Below are positions 12,259 through 21,780 of a stretch of 64,000 nucleotides of DNA, in pieces. The DNA lies in assembly GCA_947650285.1 (NCBI GenBank), contig CANTFL010000037.1, positions 204,189 to 268,188 of the forward strand, in the 5' to 3' direction. This stretch comes from Hyaloperonospora brassicae. Its lineage: Eukaryota > Oomycota > Peronosporomycetes > Peronosporales > Peronosporaceae. The notes under the pieces are model-generated. The model saw only the letters and a program-made list of their open reading frames with translations, was not told where the DNA came from and did no database searches. The position numbers and the translations under genes were made by a program. Position 1 is the first letter of the stretch, and every line of letters begins with the position of its first letter.

Positions 12259-13830
12259 ATGCACCGCTTCGCTGCTCGTCGGGCAGCGTTCGTGCCACCG
12301 TCACACACCGTCTACCGCCACGTCCTGCACTGCAGCTCGACACTTGCGGCCGCGACGGGACCAAAGCCACAGAGTTCAGCGCTCTACACAGTCTACAAAC
12401 AGTGTGTCCATCGCGGCGACGTGACGTACGACCCCATTCAGGTGCGCGCGGTGCAGTACTTGGACGTCTTGTTCAGCCATGTGGTGAAGTACGAGGGACC
12501 GGCTGTGGACGTGGTTCGAGCCCCGCCACGCTCGTGGATGTCGTGGTGGCAGACGCTGACTGGCAATAAGGACAAGACGGAAGGGAAGACAGAGACAGTA
12601 GAGGCGCCCAAGGGACTGTACCTCTATGGCGGCGTCGGCTGTGGCAAAACGTTCGTCATGGACATGTTCTTTGACCACGTGCCGGTCGAGCACAAGCTGC
12701 GCGTACACTTTCACGCGTTCATGCTGGATATCCACAAGCGGATGCACGAGCTGCGGCAAGCGGGTTGTCGGGAAGATCCGATTCCACTGATTGCTAACGA
12801 CCTGCTGGCCACGAGCTGGCTGCTGTGTTTTGACGAGTTCCAGGTGACGGACGTGGCGGACGCGTTGATCTTGCAACGGCTCTTTTCCGCGTTGCTCAAG
12901 CGAGGAGTGGTCATGGTCGCAACTTCGAATCGACCACCGAGTGATTTGTACAAGAACGGTCTGCAGCGAGAGCTGTTTATGCCGTTTATCGACTTGATTG
13001 GAGAGCGCTGCAACGTCGTGTCGCTGGAAGACTCGACGATAGACTACCGCGTGCTGAAAGGGGCTGTCCATGGTGCAAACGTGTACGAGTACCCGATCAC
13101 GCAGGACACGCGCGCATCGTTTGATTACGAGTTTGTCGCCCACTGCGGTGGCGAAGAAACGGTGACGACCCATGTGACCATACAAGGACGCAACGTGCAC
13201 GTTCCAGAAGCTGCTGTGAGAGCTGGGGTGTGTCGCTTTTCGTTTATCGATCTGTGCGAGAAACCGCTTGGCGCTGCCGACTACTTGGCGATTGCCGAAG
13301 CGTTTCCCATTGTGTATATAAGTGACATCCCCTTGCTCGATGTCGAGCGGCTGAATCAATTGCGGCGGTTCATCACATTTGTCGACTGCATGTACGATCG
13401 GGGAGTGCGGGTACGTTGTGTTGCCGTGACGTTATGGTATCTGTGCGTATGTGTGGAGCTGATGTCCGCTCGCGTTCGGTTCTTGTCCACTAGTTACACT
13501 GTCTCGCAGTCACGAGCCCAGAGCGTCTGTACCACGTCGACGCTGACATAAAGTCGCACGTGGACGAAGCGTTCGCATTTGACCGCACGGTTTCTCGCTT
13601 GCTTGAGGTACGCGAGTGCTTGTACATTTCGATCTGCAGTCAACAATGATGCTTATACGTTTTATGGATTGCTACAGATGGGAAGTGAGGCGTACTTGCA
13701 GGCACATAGCGGTCGACATGGAAACGGTCAATCTCGTGAACGTTCGTTTGTAGCGTCTGGCAGCGCTGGAACTGCCAATGGGTCAGAAGAAAGTGTAGAC
13801 GAAGATGAGCAGCTCCAGTTGAGCTGCTAG
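12259..13830 (+). CDS. AFG1: AFG1/LACE1-type mitochondrial AAA ATPase
   Basis: Three exons, 12259-13410, 13494-13607 and 13678-13830, with introns of 83 and 70 nt; 472 aa. The N-terminus is Arg/His/Ala-rich with few acidic residues, suiting a mitochondrial leader. The Walker A motif is GGVGCGKT at about residue 125, followed by the family's FHAFMLDIHKRMHEL; the Walker B is LLCFDEFQVTDVADA, and VMVATSNRPPSDLYKNGLQR is the Afg1 sensor region. The second exon supplies DEAFAFDRTVSRLLE and the third begins MGSEAYL, matching the conserved FDR-SRL...EYL ending of the family. The 3' splice site after CTAG (13493) rather than the CAG at 13509 is needed to keep this frame. In fungi and animals Afg1 helps degrade mitochondrially encoded respiratory subunits. 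The C-terminal acidic tail is unusual for the family. Confidence 0.9.
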
Positions 13831-15573
13831 TGCAGGAAAGTAGATACATCGCAATGAGTGCAACAAGCAAGTGCTGCTGCTCGTGAGTTCATCGGACAGC
13901 GTAACAAAACCAATGCAGTCGTTAGAGTTGCTGGCTTGCTACCTACTGTCTTGCGGTGCTCAAGGGTACTTCAGCTGGATCGTGGCTGATCGAGCATGGT
14001 CGAAGGTAAGCAAACAATTCCAAAACGCGTTCCTTGAGATGCGCTGAAATGATAACACTCGGAACGAGGCCGTTAGTCTATGGCAACTACTTGCAGTCTT
14101 CAGGCTGAGGGTAACAGATGTAGATGCAGCTGTTGCTTTGTACAAGACTATACAATTGTTTGCCAGCATAATGAACTTTATTTCACCACAGGAACGTTTG
14201 CCTGATCGTCGATCAAGTTGTACCGATGTACACCAGTGACAAAACGTAAACTATGATCTATAAACTTGTAACGAGCCGACGTCACTCTGGACAAAGTCTG
14301 AGACCTCTTTCAGATATGCGGGACCGATGATCTACATACGCATGACTCATTTGTCAGTGCAAGTGCTAACTGCCCCTTATCAGACATGTCGCCATGGAGA
14401 TCAGCAGCGTCTTATGATCGGTAGCGACTGTTTTGCTCTTGTTCTATGCAACTGTATTGACATGCTTTACGTGCACCATACTTGACGAGGACAGTTGGCG
14501 TCGATAGGAAAATGACGGCGGCACCGCTTTCGGTGCTTGCTATACACATCAATGTTGTTGTATCTGCCAAGCAATCAGCATCGTGGTGACTGAAAGTGCG
14601 AGTCGTTTGTCGCCATCTTGTTCATCTCGTGACCACTTTTTCTCTCTTCCTCATCCCCGTTATCAATTGATGACTGCATATTTGTTGTACAGTCGTGATC
14701 ACCGAGACTGGCCTGAGCAAGACGTGTGCAGTTGCAAGCAGAACGAGCTGACAGGAATGACGAGCGCAATCGCCAATTGTCTGTATCGAACGCTAATCGC
14801 AGGCTTCATTCAGACCGATGCGCGCCAACGTTGAGCGTACTCGACGGATCGCATGCTTGTAACTTCGAGCTGACTGAGGTCAGTGAGCAGCCAAGTGTGG
14901 ACTAACGACTGCAATCGCATAACGGATATCATGCTTGCAGCCACCAGCATGCAGACCCTTTGCTCCCGTTGTCAATATTCGTCACCTTCCACTTCACGCC
15001 ACGTCATGTGGAGCTCAGCCCACCGCAAAAAGGATCAATGCGACTGCATCACGAGTAGCCCTGACTCTTGCTCGAATCCAAGCCCATATCCCCACCTCAG
15101 CAACCTTGCGTAGACAGATGGTCGACTTACTTGACGCAGCGAAGCTCAGAGAGGCCCAACGCTATTTTCTCACTCGTGGTCTCCATCCCACCTGACAATC
15201 GATCCGAACGACGCTTTCAGACTATTTCCGCGCAGTCGCAAGTGGCCCATACTCATTCGTAAGCCGGAAGGCCATCGTCATCTTTGTACAGTCGGCGCCG
15301 CCTTTTTCCAGTGGGCTCACCAAAAGGTATCAACAACTTCACATTCAAACCTGTCTTTTGATCCAGAACCACTCCTTGGACCGCGATCCTTGGCCACAAA
15401 CAGCTTCTCGATAAAGTCTAGGATCGCCGATGACCACCGCTTGGCATAGTAACCGAATCGAGTAAGTCACACTACGGAACCGCCTGAGTTGTACATAGTT
15501 TACATGTGTTCACATCCTTTCGCATACGCAGCATCATGACTGCATCACATCAAACGTCGTTGCAGCAGATCCT
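13831..15573. other. Gene-free stretch between AFG1 and the ZIP transporter
   Basis: Both flanking genes point into this region, so it holds their 3' ends. Short ORFs (up to 86 codons) are unrecognised, and I see no tRNA, repeat array or transposon motif. Confidence 0.4.
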
Positions 15574-16656
15574 CTAAATGGAGCCGCTGAGGACGATCTG
15601 GACAGTCAGGAACACCATGAAAGCAAATGCAGTGGCTGATATCGTCGTGGGAATCGACTTGGTGTCCTCAAGCGACTCGGGCAATAGCTCCTGCACCGCC
15701 ACGTATGCCATGGCGCCGCCTGCAAATCCCAAACCACAAGGCAAGATCGGCAGCCACTGTTCAACAAACAGGAAGGCTGGTACAGCAAACACGGGTTGCG
15801 GCACGCTAGACATGATGCACCACAACACAGCGTAGAAGACACTCAGTCCACGCGGCACGAGCGACAAGCTGATGGCCACGCCTTCGGGAATGTTGTGAAT
15901 CGCCATGGTCATGGTCACAATGTGGCCACGACGGATGCCACCTTCGCCACCAAACGACACACCGACGCCGATCCCTTCCGACACGGAGTGCAGCGTCATG
16001 ACCGCCATGATCAGCAGCGCCTTGCGCGCGTCAATGCCATTTAGTCCACACACGGACACGTCGTCATAGTCTTCAAGAAACACCTTGGTGAACTTGATGA
16101 ACAGGACACCCAAGAACGCGCCCAAGCAGAGGCGGTAGGTCACGGACACTTGGTAGTCCACTGCTTGAGGGAGGTACCATCCTTCGTAGAACAAACAGCC
16201 CGTTGCGGCCATCATCATGCCGGCGGCCAAGCCATTGCAGATCCCGAGCCAGTACTTGTCCATGTCTCGAATCCAGTAGAACGGCAGTGCCCCGAGACCA
16301 GTGGCAACGGCAGTGAGCCACCCACACCACCACACGTAGTACACGTTCTTCCCGCCCCGGCCGTGATATCGCTGGTGCATAGGGTGGCTGTAGAACGTAA
16401 CAAAGAGCATCGCTGCTGCCAGTGCATAGGCGAACCTTCGCGTGCGAGCCGACGTCCCCCCGACCAGAGGTTTCTCCCCACTCTCCTCCGCCTCTTTCGC
16501 ACTGTCTTCTGCCCGTCGTTGGCCCACTGTAGCGACGTCGTGCGACGGACCTTTGGGCGTCCGGTGTGTCATCAGATCGCAACTGTTGTTCGCGGCAGTG
16601 GGGACGCCAAACGTCTCGAGGTCGTTGACCGCCGGACACGCGGCGCTGGTCTCCAT
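15574..16656 (-). CDS. ZIP-family metal (zinc) transporter
   Basis: Single exon, 360 aa. A hydrophilic N-terminal tail of about 65 residues precedes about eight hydrophobic segments. The two metal-binding helices are clear: HSVSEGIGVGVSF near residue 220 and HNIPEGVAISLSL near residue 250, the order and spacing of ZIP transmembrane helices 4 and 5, with the His and Glu residues of the binuclear site retained. The EGVAIS form is closest to the ZupT/GufA/ZIP11 side of the family. It would move Zn2+ or Fe2+ into the cytosol from outside or from an organelle; the membrane cannot be told from the sequence. The loop between helices 3 and 4 is short and not His-rich. A (GA)n tract lies about 45 bp upstream of the start codon, in the probable 5' UTR. 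Confidence 0.9.
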   Translation of the reverse strand: METSAACPAVNDLETFGVPTAANNSCDLMTHRTPKGPSHDVATVGQRRAEDSAKEAEESGEKPLVGGTSARTRRFAYALAAAMLFVTFYSHPMHQRYHGRGGKNVYYVWWCGWLTAVATGLGALPFYWIRDMDKYWLGICNGLAAGMMMAATGCLFYEGWYLPQAVDYQVSVTYRLCLGAFLGVLFIKFTKVFLEDYDDVSVCGLNGIDARKALLIMAVMTLHSVSEGIGVGVSFGGEGGIRRGHIVTMTMAIHNIPEGVAISLSLVPRGLSVFYAVLWCIMSSVPQPVFAVPAFLFVEQWLPILPCGLGFAGGAMAYVAVQELLPESLEDTKSIPTTISATAFAFMVFLTVQIVLSGSI

Positions 16657-18134
16657 GTGACCTGACGGGGGATGAGTCCAAACAGTCGCTGGGGAGCGTC
16701 AGAGAGAGAGAGAGAGAGAAGAACAGCTGCGGACGCACAACGCGTTGCGTCAGGACGTGGCAAATTCGATACTGACTCCTCTCGCCCTCTCTCATATATT
16801 GTGTAACCGTAGAGTGGTTCGTGTCGCGCGTGACGGATAGGAAATACATCAAGTTCGACACACCTTTTTTTTGCATCGAAATCGCAGGGACGTAAGTGGG
16901 TTTGCCCATTCACGTCCCAGGGCATTGGTGCGGTAATCTTCACTTGGTGCGGTTATCTTGACTTGATGCGTTTGTGGTGCACGGTGGTGGATTATTGATC
17001 GACACTGTCGTGTTGTAGTTGGCGACAAGCCACGTTTTGCATGTGGTTGAGCTGGTTGTTGCACTCTTGACTTGCGCTCGGCATGACCGGGCAAAGGACT
17101 ACTTATGATGATGTTGGCGGACATCTCAACGATTGAGTTGAGCCAGTTGCTGTCAAAGCAGTCAATGGGTTCACGTCACTCATTTCCGATGTCATGTACA
17201 GCAAGATCGGACTTGCAAGGTACGTACGGAAGACGCTTAAGGCAACGCGTCGTACTCTACCAGTGCCAACACCGTCAAGAGTGAAGCGACTGGTCGTCGC
17301 CTCGTATACCGACCTGCGCGCGACCGAAATGTCGGAACGTGAGTTTCTGATGCCATCCGATCGTCGGATACTATCGATCCCAACAAACGGTGCGACCGCT
17401 CAATGTGAACGTCACTGATAAAAGTATGACCCATCGACGCCGCCAATCTATGGCTTTGCGTGGCGATGCAGCTCTCGCGCAACTTGCAAAGTGCGTAGTA
17501 AAAGGTCGCATGAACGTCGAATGGGCGCACGAACGTCGACGGTGGGTAGCAATTAGGCACTTTTAAATTAAATCGGGTCCTGCGAATTACTTTGTAGCGC
17601 GAAGACGACACCACTTGCAACGTCAACGCGGAGATGGTCTGATGATGGTATGCTAGCTACTTGATGACTATCAATTCATTTACGCGCTATTCTGCCACCG
17701 TTGGAAGGTCAAAGATCGAGCTTAGCATCAACGATGTAGGTAAGCTCGATTGCTCTTGCTTTGACATCCGTCGCAAGCTAAAGTATCAAGTGAGGTCATG
17801 AACCAGAGTATACGTAAGCGTCTCACGAATGGTCTGAAGCCAGTACAGCAGCAACATCTCTCTCGACTACTCAACTTATACTCAACATGAAGTCCCAGTC
17901 CTTTTCCGTCGATCGCATCAACAACTACTTCATACACCTGCGCCTCCACACTTAGCTCGATGAAAAACGATACGCGCTTTCTGATTATCTTTTTACCACA
18001 AGCGCAGTATCTGGATTTTCCTTTTCCATCTCAGTGCTCGTTTCTAATTGGCCAAAACACGCATCCGTTAGCCACACGTACCCAATCACGCGTCGCATCG
18101 CGCCCCTCGCCCACACTTTCCAACGCCACGCAAC
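16657..18134. other. Divergent intergenic region (ZIP / lumazine-fold gene), no gene seen
   Basis: Holds the promoters of the ZIP gene (-) and the first lumazine-fold gene (+). Just upstream of 18135 is a pyrimidine-rich CCACACTTTCC segment (18112-18122) that resembles the oomycete initiator. ORFs of up to 129 codons have no recognisable product. Confidence 0.4.
16701..16720. repeat. (AG)n microsatellite
   Basis: Nine or more AG units lie upstream of the ZIP start codon; on the gene strand it reads as a CT tract in the 5' UTR or promoter. Confidence 0.9.
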
Positions 18135-18788
18135 ATGTCGACCCTCACCAGCGCCGACATGGGCGAACTCAAGCGCCCGACCACGCGCGTCCACGCGCCT
18201 CCTGGCGGTGGGTCCACGTGGAGCTTCGGCGGCGACGCACCCGCTGCACCGCTTGACCATCGACGCGTCAAGCCGTCCTCTGCACAGCAGCAGGTCCAGC
18301 CCGATGTCCAGATGCACTCTCCCCGTGCAGCTGCTACTGTTCCTGCTGCAGCAACTCCACCGCCAGTTGATCCAGCGAAGGCGTCTATGCGTGTGGCTTT
18401 GGTCAAGACGAGCAGCGACACCGAGATCGTGGACCGTGTGGTGCAGAACTGCTTTGAGAAGCTCGAGGGCTCTTTTGTCCGCTCCGAGACGTTTACAGTG
18501 GCGTCGCTCGAGCAGCTGCCGTACGCCGCCAACAAGTTGACTGCGTTCGGAGGCTTTGACGCCGTCGTTTGCTTTGGCTTTCTCAACCCACAGGACGTGC
18601 AGTTCCACGCCGTGAGTGCGGCCTTGACGCAGAGCTTCATGGACATCAGTGTCAAGAACGCGCGGCCTGTCGTGCGTGCAGTGTTTGTTGGCGAGCCTCG
18701 TGTGGCATCGGTCAAGGCGAAAGGAGGATGGGGCGCTGAGTTCGCCGACGCTGTCGTGTCACTAGCTGAGCTCGTTGAGCTCAAGTAA
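18135..18788 (+). CDS. SPIRAL1/HN1-motif protein with a degenerate lumazine-synthase-fold domain
   Basis: Single exon, 217 aa. Residues 1-35 contain TRVHAPPGGGSTWSFGGD, the PGGGS-x-x-x-FG motif of SPIRAL1/HN1 (JPT) proteins, which bind microtubules in plants and animals. After a Pro/Ala/Gln linker, residues from about 85 to 215 read as a 6,7-dimethyl-8-ribityllumazine synthase fold: strand MRVALVKTSSD, helix, AANKLTAFGGFDAVVCFGFLN, helix, ARPVVRAVFVGE and a final helix. The substrate-phosphate and His-loop signatures of true RibH are not obvious, so a structural or binding role is more likely than riboflavin synthesis (inference). It is the shorter copy of a tandem pair; the neighbour starts 252 bp downstream with the same N-terminus and adds EF-hands. 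Confidence 0.7.
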   Translation: MSTLTSADMGELKRPTTRVHAPPGGGSTWSFGGDAPAAPLDHRRVKPSSAQQQVQPDVQMHSPRAAATVPAAATPPPVDPAKASMRVALVKTSSDTEIVDRVVQNCFEKLEGSFVRSETFTVASLEQLPYAANKLTAFGGFDAVVCFGFLNPQDVQFHAVSAALTQSFMDISVKNARPVVRAVFVGEPRVASVKAKGGWGAEFADAVVSLAELVELK

Positions 18789-19039
18789 ACGAGAGTCAGA
18801 GAGAGCGAGCGAGAGTCCGACTGAAGTGCCCGCGGTGACGGTACGCAATGCACCCACTACACTCGAGGACAGCTTCGTGCAATATATGTGTGTCACACGT
18901 AATTACATCGCGTGGTCCACTGAACATGCAAACGGTCAGCGCTCGTTCTATTTCAGCCAATCCGAATCGAGCAGCAGCGTTCAGACGTCCGCACGGCACG
19001 TCAGCCGGCACTTCCCCTCTCGCGCGATCTTCTTGGAGG

Positions 19040-20668
19040 ATGTCGACCCTCACGAGCGCCGACATGGGCGAACTCCGACGGCCCTCGACGCGCGTGCACG
19101 CGCCTCCTGGCGGCGGCAGCAGCTGGAGCTTCGGCGGCGATGCGGCGCCTGCGCCAGCGAACCGTAGACACGTGTACCTGACGCAGACAGTCGCTCCCTC
19201 GATAGACTCTGTTTCGCTACAGAATCAGACGCATAATCAGACTCAGACTCAGACGCAGACGCAGACGGAGAGTGCATCGACGGACTCTGTTGTTCAGGTG
19301 CGCATTGCAGTGGTCAAGACCAGTCAAGACGCAGAGATTGTGGACGGAGCCGTGCAGAATTGCTTGGACCAGCTCCAGCGCGAGGCTGGGGCCGAGGCCG
19401 TGAGCTGCCAGACCTTTACGGTCGCAACGCTCGAGCTGCTGCCGTATGCTGCCAACAAGTTGACTCGATCGGGGGCTTTTGACGGCGTCATTTGCTTTGG
19501 GTTTCTCAACACACAGGACCCGCTGTTCCTCGCGCTGAATGCTGCGAGACTGCAGAGCCTCATGCAGATCAGTGTCGAGAACGTGCGGCCCATTGTGCAA
19601 GCTGTGCTTGTAGGTGAGCCTCGTGTGGCGTCTGTGAAGGTGCGAGGAGGGTGGGGAGCCGAGTTTGCGCACGAGATGGTACCGCTGATCAACTTGGGCG
19701 GCTTTGTTGGACCCACGGTGCACACGGCATCCGGTGCACTCGTGACAAAGCACTTTGAAGTCAGCCGTGGCAATGTGCTGCCTGCAAAGCTCCTGCGTGG
19801 GTCACAGACGGTGCAGGACTCGCTGAAGAGTTTGAGGAACTCGCTGTATCTCCATGGAGCAAAGGGTGTGCGAGGACTGGGCCGTAAGTTCCGTATCGTT
19901 GACGATGATGGCAACCGGTCATTGTGTCTCGACGAGTTTCAGAAAGCCATTCGCGAACATGCGCTTGAGCTCAGTGAAAAGGAGGTGGAAGAGCTGTTTT
20001 GCTTCATTGACGCCAACAAGTCGGGTGGCGTGGACTATGACGAGTTTTTGCTGGCTGTGCGTGGTGAGCTGAACGACCGGCGCACGCAATTGGTTCTTGC
20101 GGCGTTTGCGGTTCTCGATCGTGACGGTAGCGGCGTTGTGGACTTGGATGATATCAGAGGCAAGTACAGTGCGAAGGAGCATCCGGACGTGCTCCAAGGT
20201 CGCAAGACAGAAGACGCAGTGCTGCTGGAGTTTCTCGACACATTTGATGGCGGCGAGAAAGACGGCAAGGTCCACCCGAGCGAGTTTGTGCGCTACTACG
20301 CCAACGTGAGCGCGTCCATCGATGACGACGACTACTTTGAGCTAGTGGTTCGCAACGCCTGGCACATGAGCGGCGGTGAAGGATGGTCGGCCAACACCAC
20401 TTGTCGTCGTGTGCTTGTGAAACATGCCGATGGCACGCATACGATTGAGGAGGTGAAGAACGATCTTGGCATAGCTATCGGTAACGTTGAGGCCGTCCGT
20501 GCTAACCTCCAGGCACAGGGCATTGACGACATCCAGTCCGTGAGCACAGCAGGCGACGTCCAGACGGAAAGCGACACGGCGAACAAACGCTCGAACGACA
20601 GTTTCCACCCGCAGATTGCGCGCAAGAAACAGCACGGGGCTGGCGCGAGCTCCATCATTTTCGGCTGA
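19040..20668 (+). CDS. SPIRAL1/HN1-motif, lumazine-synthase-fold and calcyphosin-like EF-hand fusion
   Basis: Single exon, 542 aa from the Met at 19040, chosen because its first 13 residues match the start of the upstream paralogue at 18135 except for one Lys/Arg change; the frame is open back to 18848. Domain order: PGGGS motif (residues 19-33), a QTQTQT low-complexity linker, a lumazine-synthase-like fold (about 90-240), then four EF-hand-like units: DDDGNRSLCLDE and DANKSGGVDYDE are canonical calcium loops, DRDGSGVVDLDD has Asp at position 12, and the fourth, starting in TFDGGEKDGKVHPSEF, is expanded as in calcyphosin. A tail of about 110 residues follows. A microtubule-linked calcium sensor, possibly flagellar, is an inference from the domain mix. 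The position corresponding to a family His in the first copy (QFHAV) is Leu here (LFLAL), so lumazine synthase activity is unlikely. Confidence 0.8.
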   Translation: MSTLTSADMGELRRPSTRVHAPPGGGSSWSFGGDAAPAPANRRHVYLTQTVAPSIDSVSLQNQTHNQTQTQTQTQTESASTDSVVQVRIAVVKTSQDAEIVDGAVQNCLDQLQREAGAEAVSCQTFTVATLELLPYAANKLTRSGAFDGVICFGFLNTQDPLFLALNAARLQSLMQISVENVRPIVQAVLVGEPRVASVKVRGGWGAEFAHEMVPLINLGGFVGPTVHTASGALVTKHFEVSRGNVLPAKLLRGSQTVQDSLKSLRNSLYLHGAKGVRGLGRKFRIVDDDGNRSLCLDEFQKAIREHALELSEKEVEELFCFIDANKSGGVDYDEFLLAVRGELNDRRTQLVLAAFAVLDRDGSGVVDLDDIRGKYSAKEHPDVLQGRKTEDAVLLEFLDTFDGGEKDGKVHPSEFVRYYANVSASIDDDDYFELVVRNAWHMSGGEGWSANTTCRRVLVKHADGTHTIEEVKNDLGIAIGNVEAVRANLQAQGIDDIQSVSTAGDVQTESDTANKRSNDSFHPQIARKKQHGAGASSIIFG

Positions 20669-21282
20669 GGCATGCCGACCTCGCATCGGCAGATGTTGTC
20701 GTACTCGCATAAACGAAGAAAACAGTGCATTCATGCGTAGACCGTTGCTATGCGTTCCATTCCATTTTGCCTATCTCAGACGTCTGCCCTACGAAACTGT
20801 CCAAGACATGCATATAAACTAACGCTACGAGCTCGTACCATGCAGCTAATTCTTCTGGGGTTGTGTGCCTCAACGTGTTGTTCGTTGTCCTCACTCCGGA
20901 TCAGAGTATATTAAAGTATGTTGTATTGGCGATCATCGGCACACAACGACCCAGCTACATGCACCACACATGCAACATACAACACACACCCGTACCTCTT
21001 CGAAACGAGAGATGTCATTCACATACAACATACAACACACCTCACCGTATCCCCAGCGCAGCACCCTCCTGCCATTCACAGCAACACCCACACGCACACA
21101 CACAATCAAAGCACTGCAACACTCGAGAAACCACTCGTCATCGCTCTGCAAAAGACAGATGTCCCCATGATCCTATTTCGTTGAGTTCACCAGCCCAAGT
21201 CAACAACAAATGTCTCGTCGGTCGAGCGTAACCCCTTACACTCTCGAGACCCATCCGAGTCGTCCTGTCCAGTACCTCACGC
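20669..21282. other. Convergent intergenic region
   Basis: Holds the 3' ends of the EF-hand fusion gene and of RPL12. Between 20980 and 21045 the motif ACATACAACACAC recurs imperfectly. No gene seen. Confidence 0.4.
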
Positions 21283-21780
21283 CTAGTTTTCAGGAATGTC
21301 CAGCTCGCCCTCGGTGATCAGACGCTGAATCTCCGTCGGGGCTTCACCGTTGACCGTGCAGCCGAGCGACGCAGCCGTGCCCAAAATCTCCTTCACCGTG
21401 CCAGCCAGCGCACGCGCCATCGAGCGCTCGCGCATGATACGGGCCACACCAATGACTTGGTCCAAGGACAGGTTGCCGTCGTGCTTGATGTTCTTGACCT
21501 TCTTGCGGTCCCGCGGAGGCTCTTTCAGCTCCTTGACCAGCAGCGACGACGCACTGGGGATCAGCGTCACGGTCGCCTGACGGTTCACAATGGTCAGCTT
21601 CACCGTCACGTTCATGCCTTTCCAGTCCTTCGTGGCCTTGCAAATGTCTTCGCCAATTTTCTTGGGGGAGAGACCGAGCGGGCCGACCTTCGGCGCCAGC
21701 GCCGACGCAGGGGCAACCTCGCCGCCCACCGTTCGCAGAACGACGATCTTTTCTTCGCCAGCTGGAGGTGGAGCGCCCAT
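21283..21780 (-). CDS. RPL12: 60S ribosomal protein L12 (uL11)
   Basis: Single exon, exactly 165 aa from the Met at 21780, the usual length of eukaryotic L12. It shows the N-terminal domain with [20 protein letters not shown], the glycine/proline-rich region that contacts the stalk base, and the C-terminal rRNA-binding domain with [19 protein letters not shown] and [17 protein letters not shown]. The protein sits at the base of the P-stalk and organises the GTPase-associated centre. The longer in-frame Met at 21897 is rejected because the extra residues do not fit the family. No intron is needed. Confidence 0.97.
   Translation of the reverse strand: MGAPPPAGEEKIVVLRTVGGEVAPASALAPKVGPLGLSPKKIGEDICKATKDWKGMNVTVKLTIVNRQATVTLIPSASSLLVKELKEPPRDRKKVKNIKHDGNLSLDQVIGVARIMRERSMARALAGTVKEILGTAASLGCTVNGEAPTEIQRLITEGELDIPEN

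Noticed and set aside
12376..13359. 327-codon minus-strand ORF opposite AFG1
   Set aside because: Shadow of the AFG1 frame; composition (His/Arg/Val) is typical of antisense reading and no motif is present.
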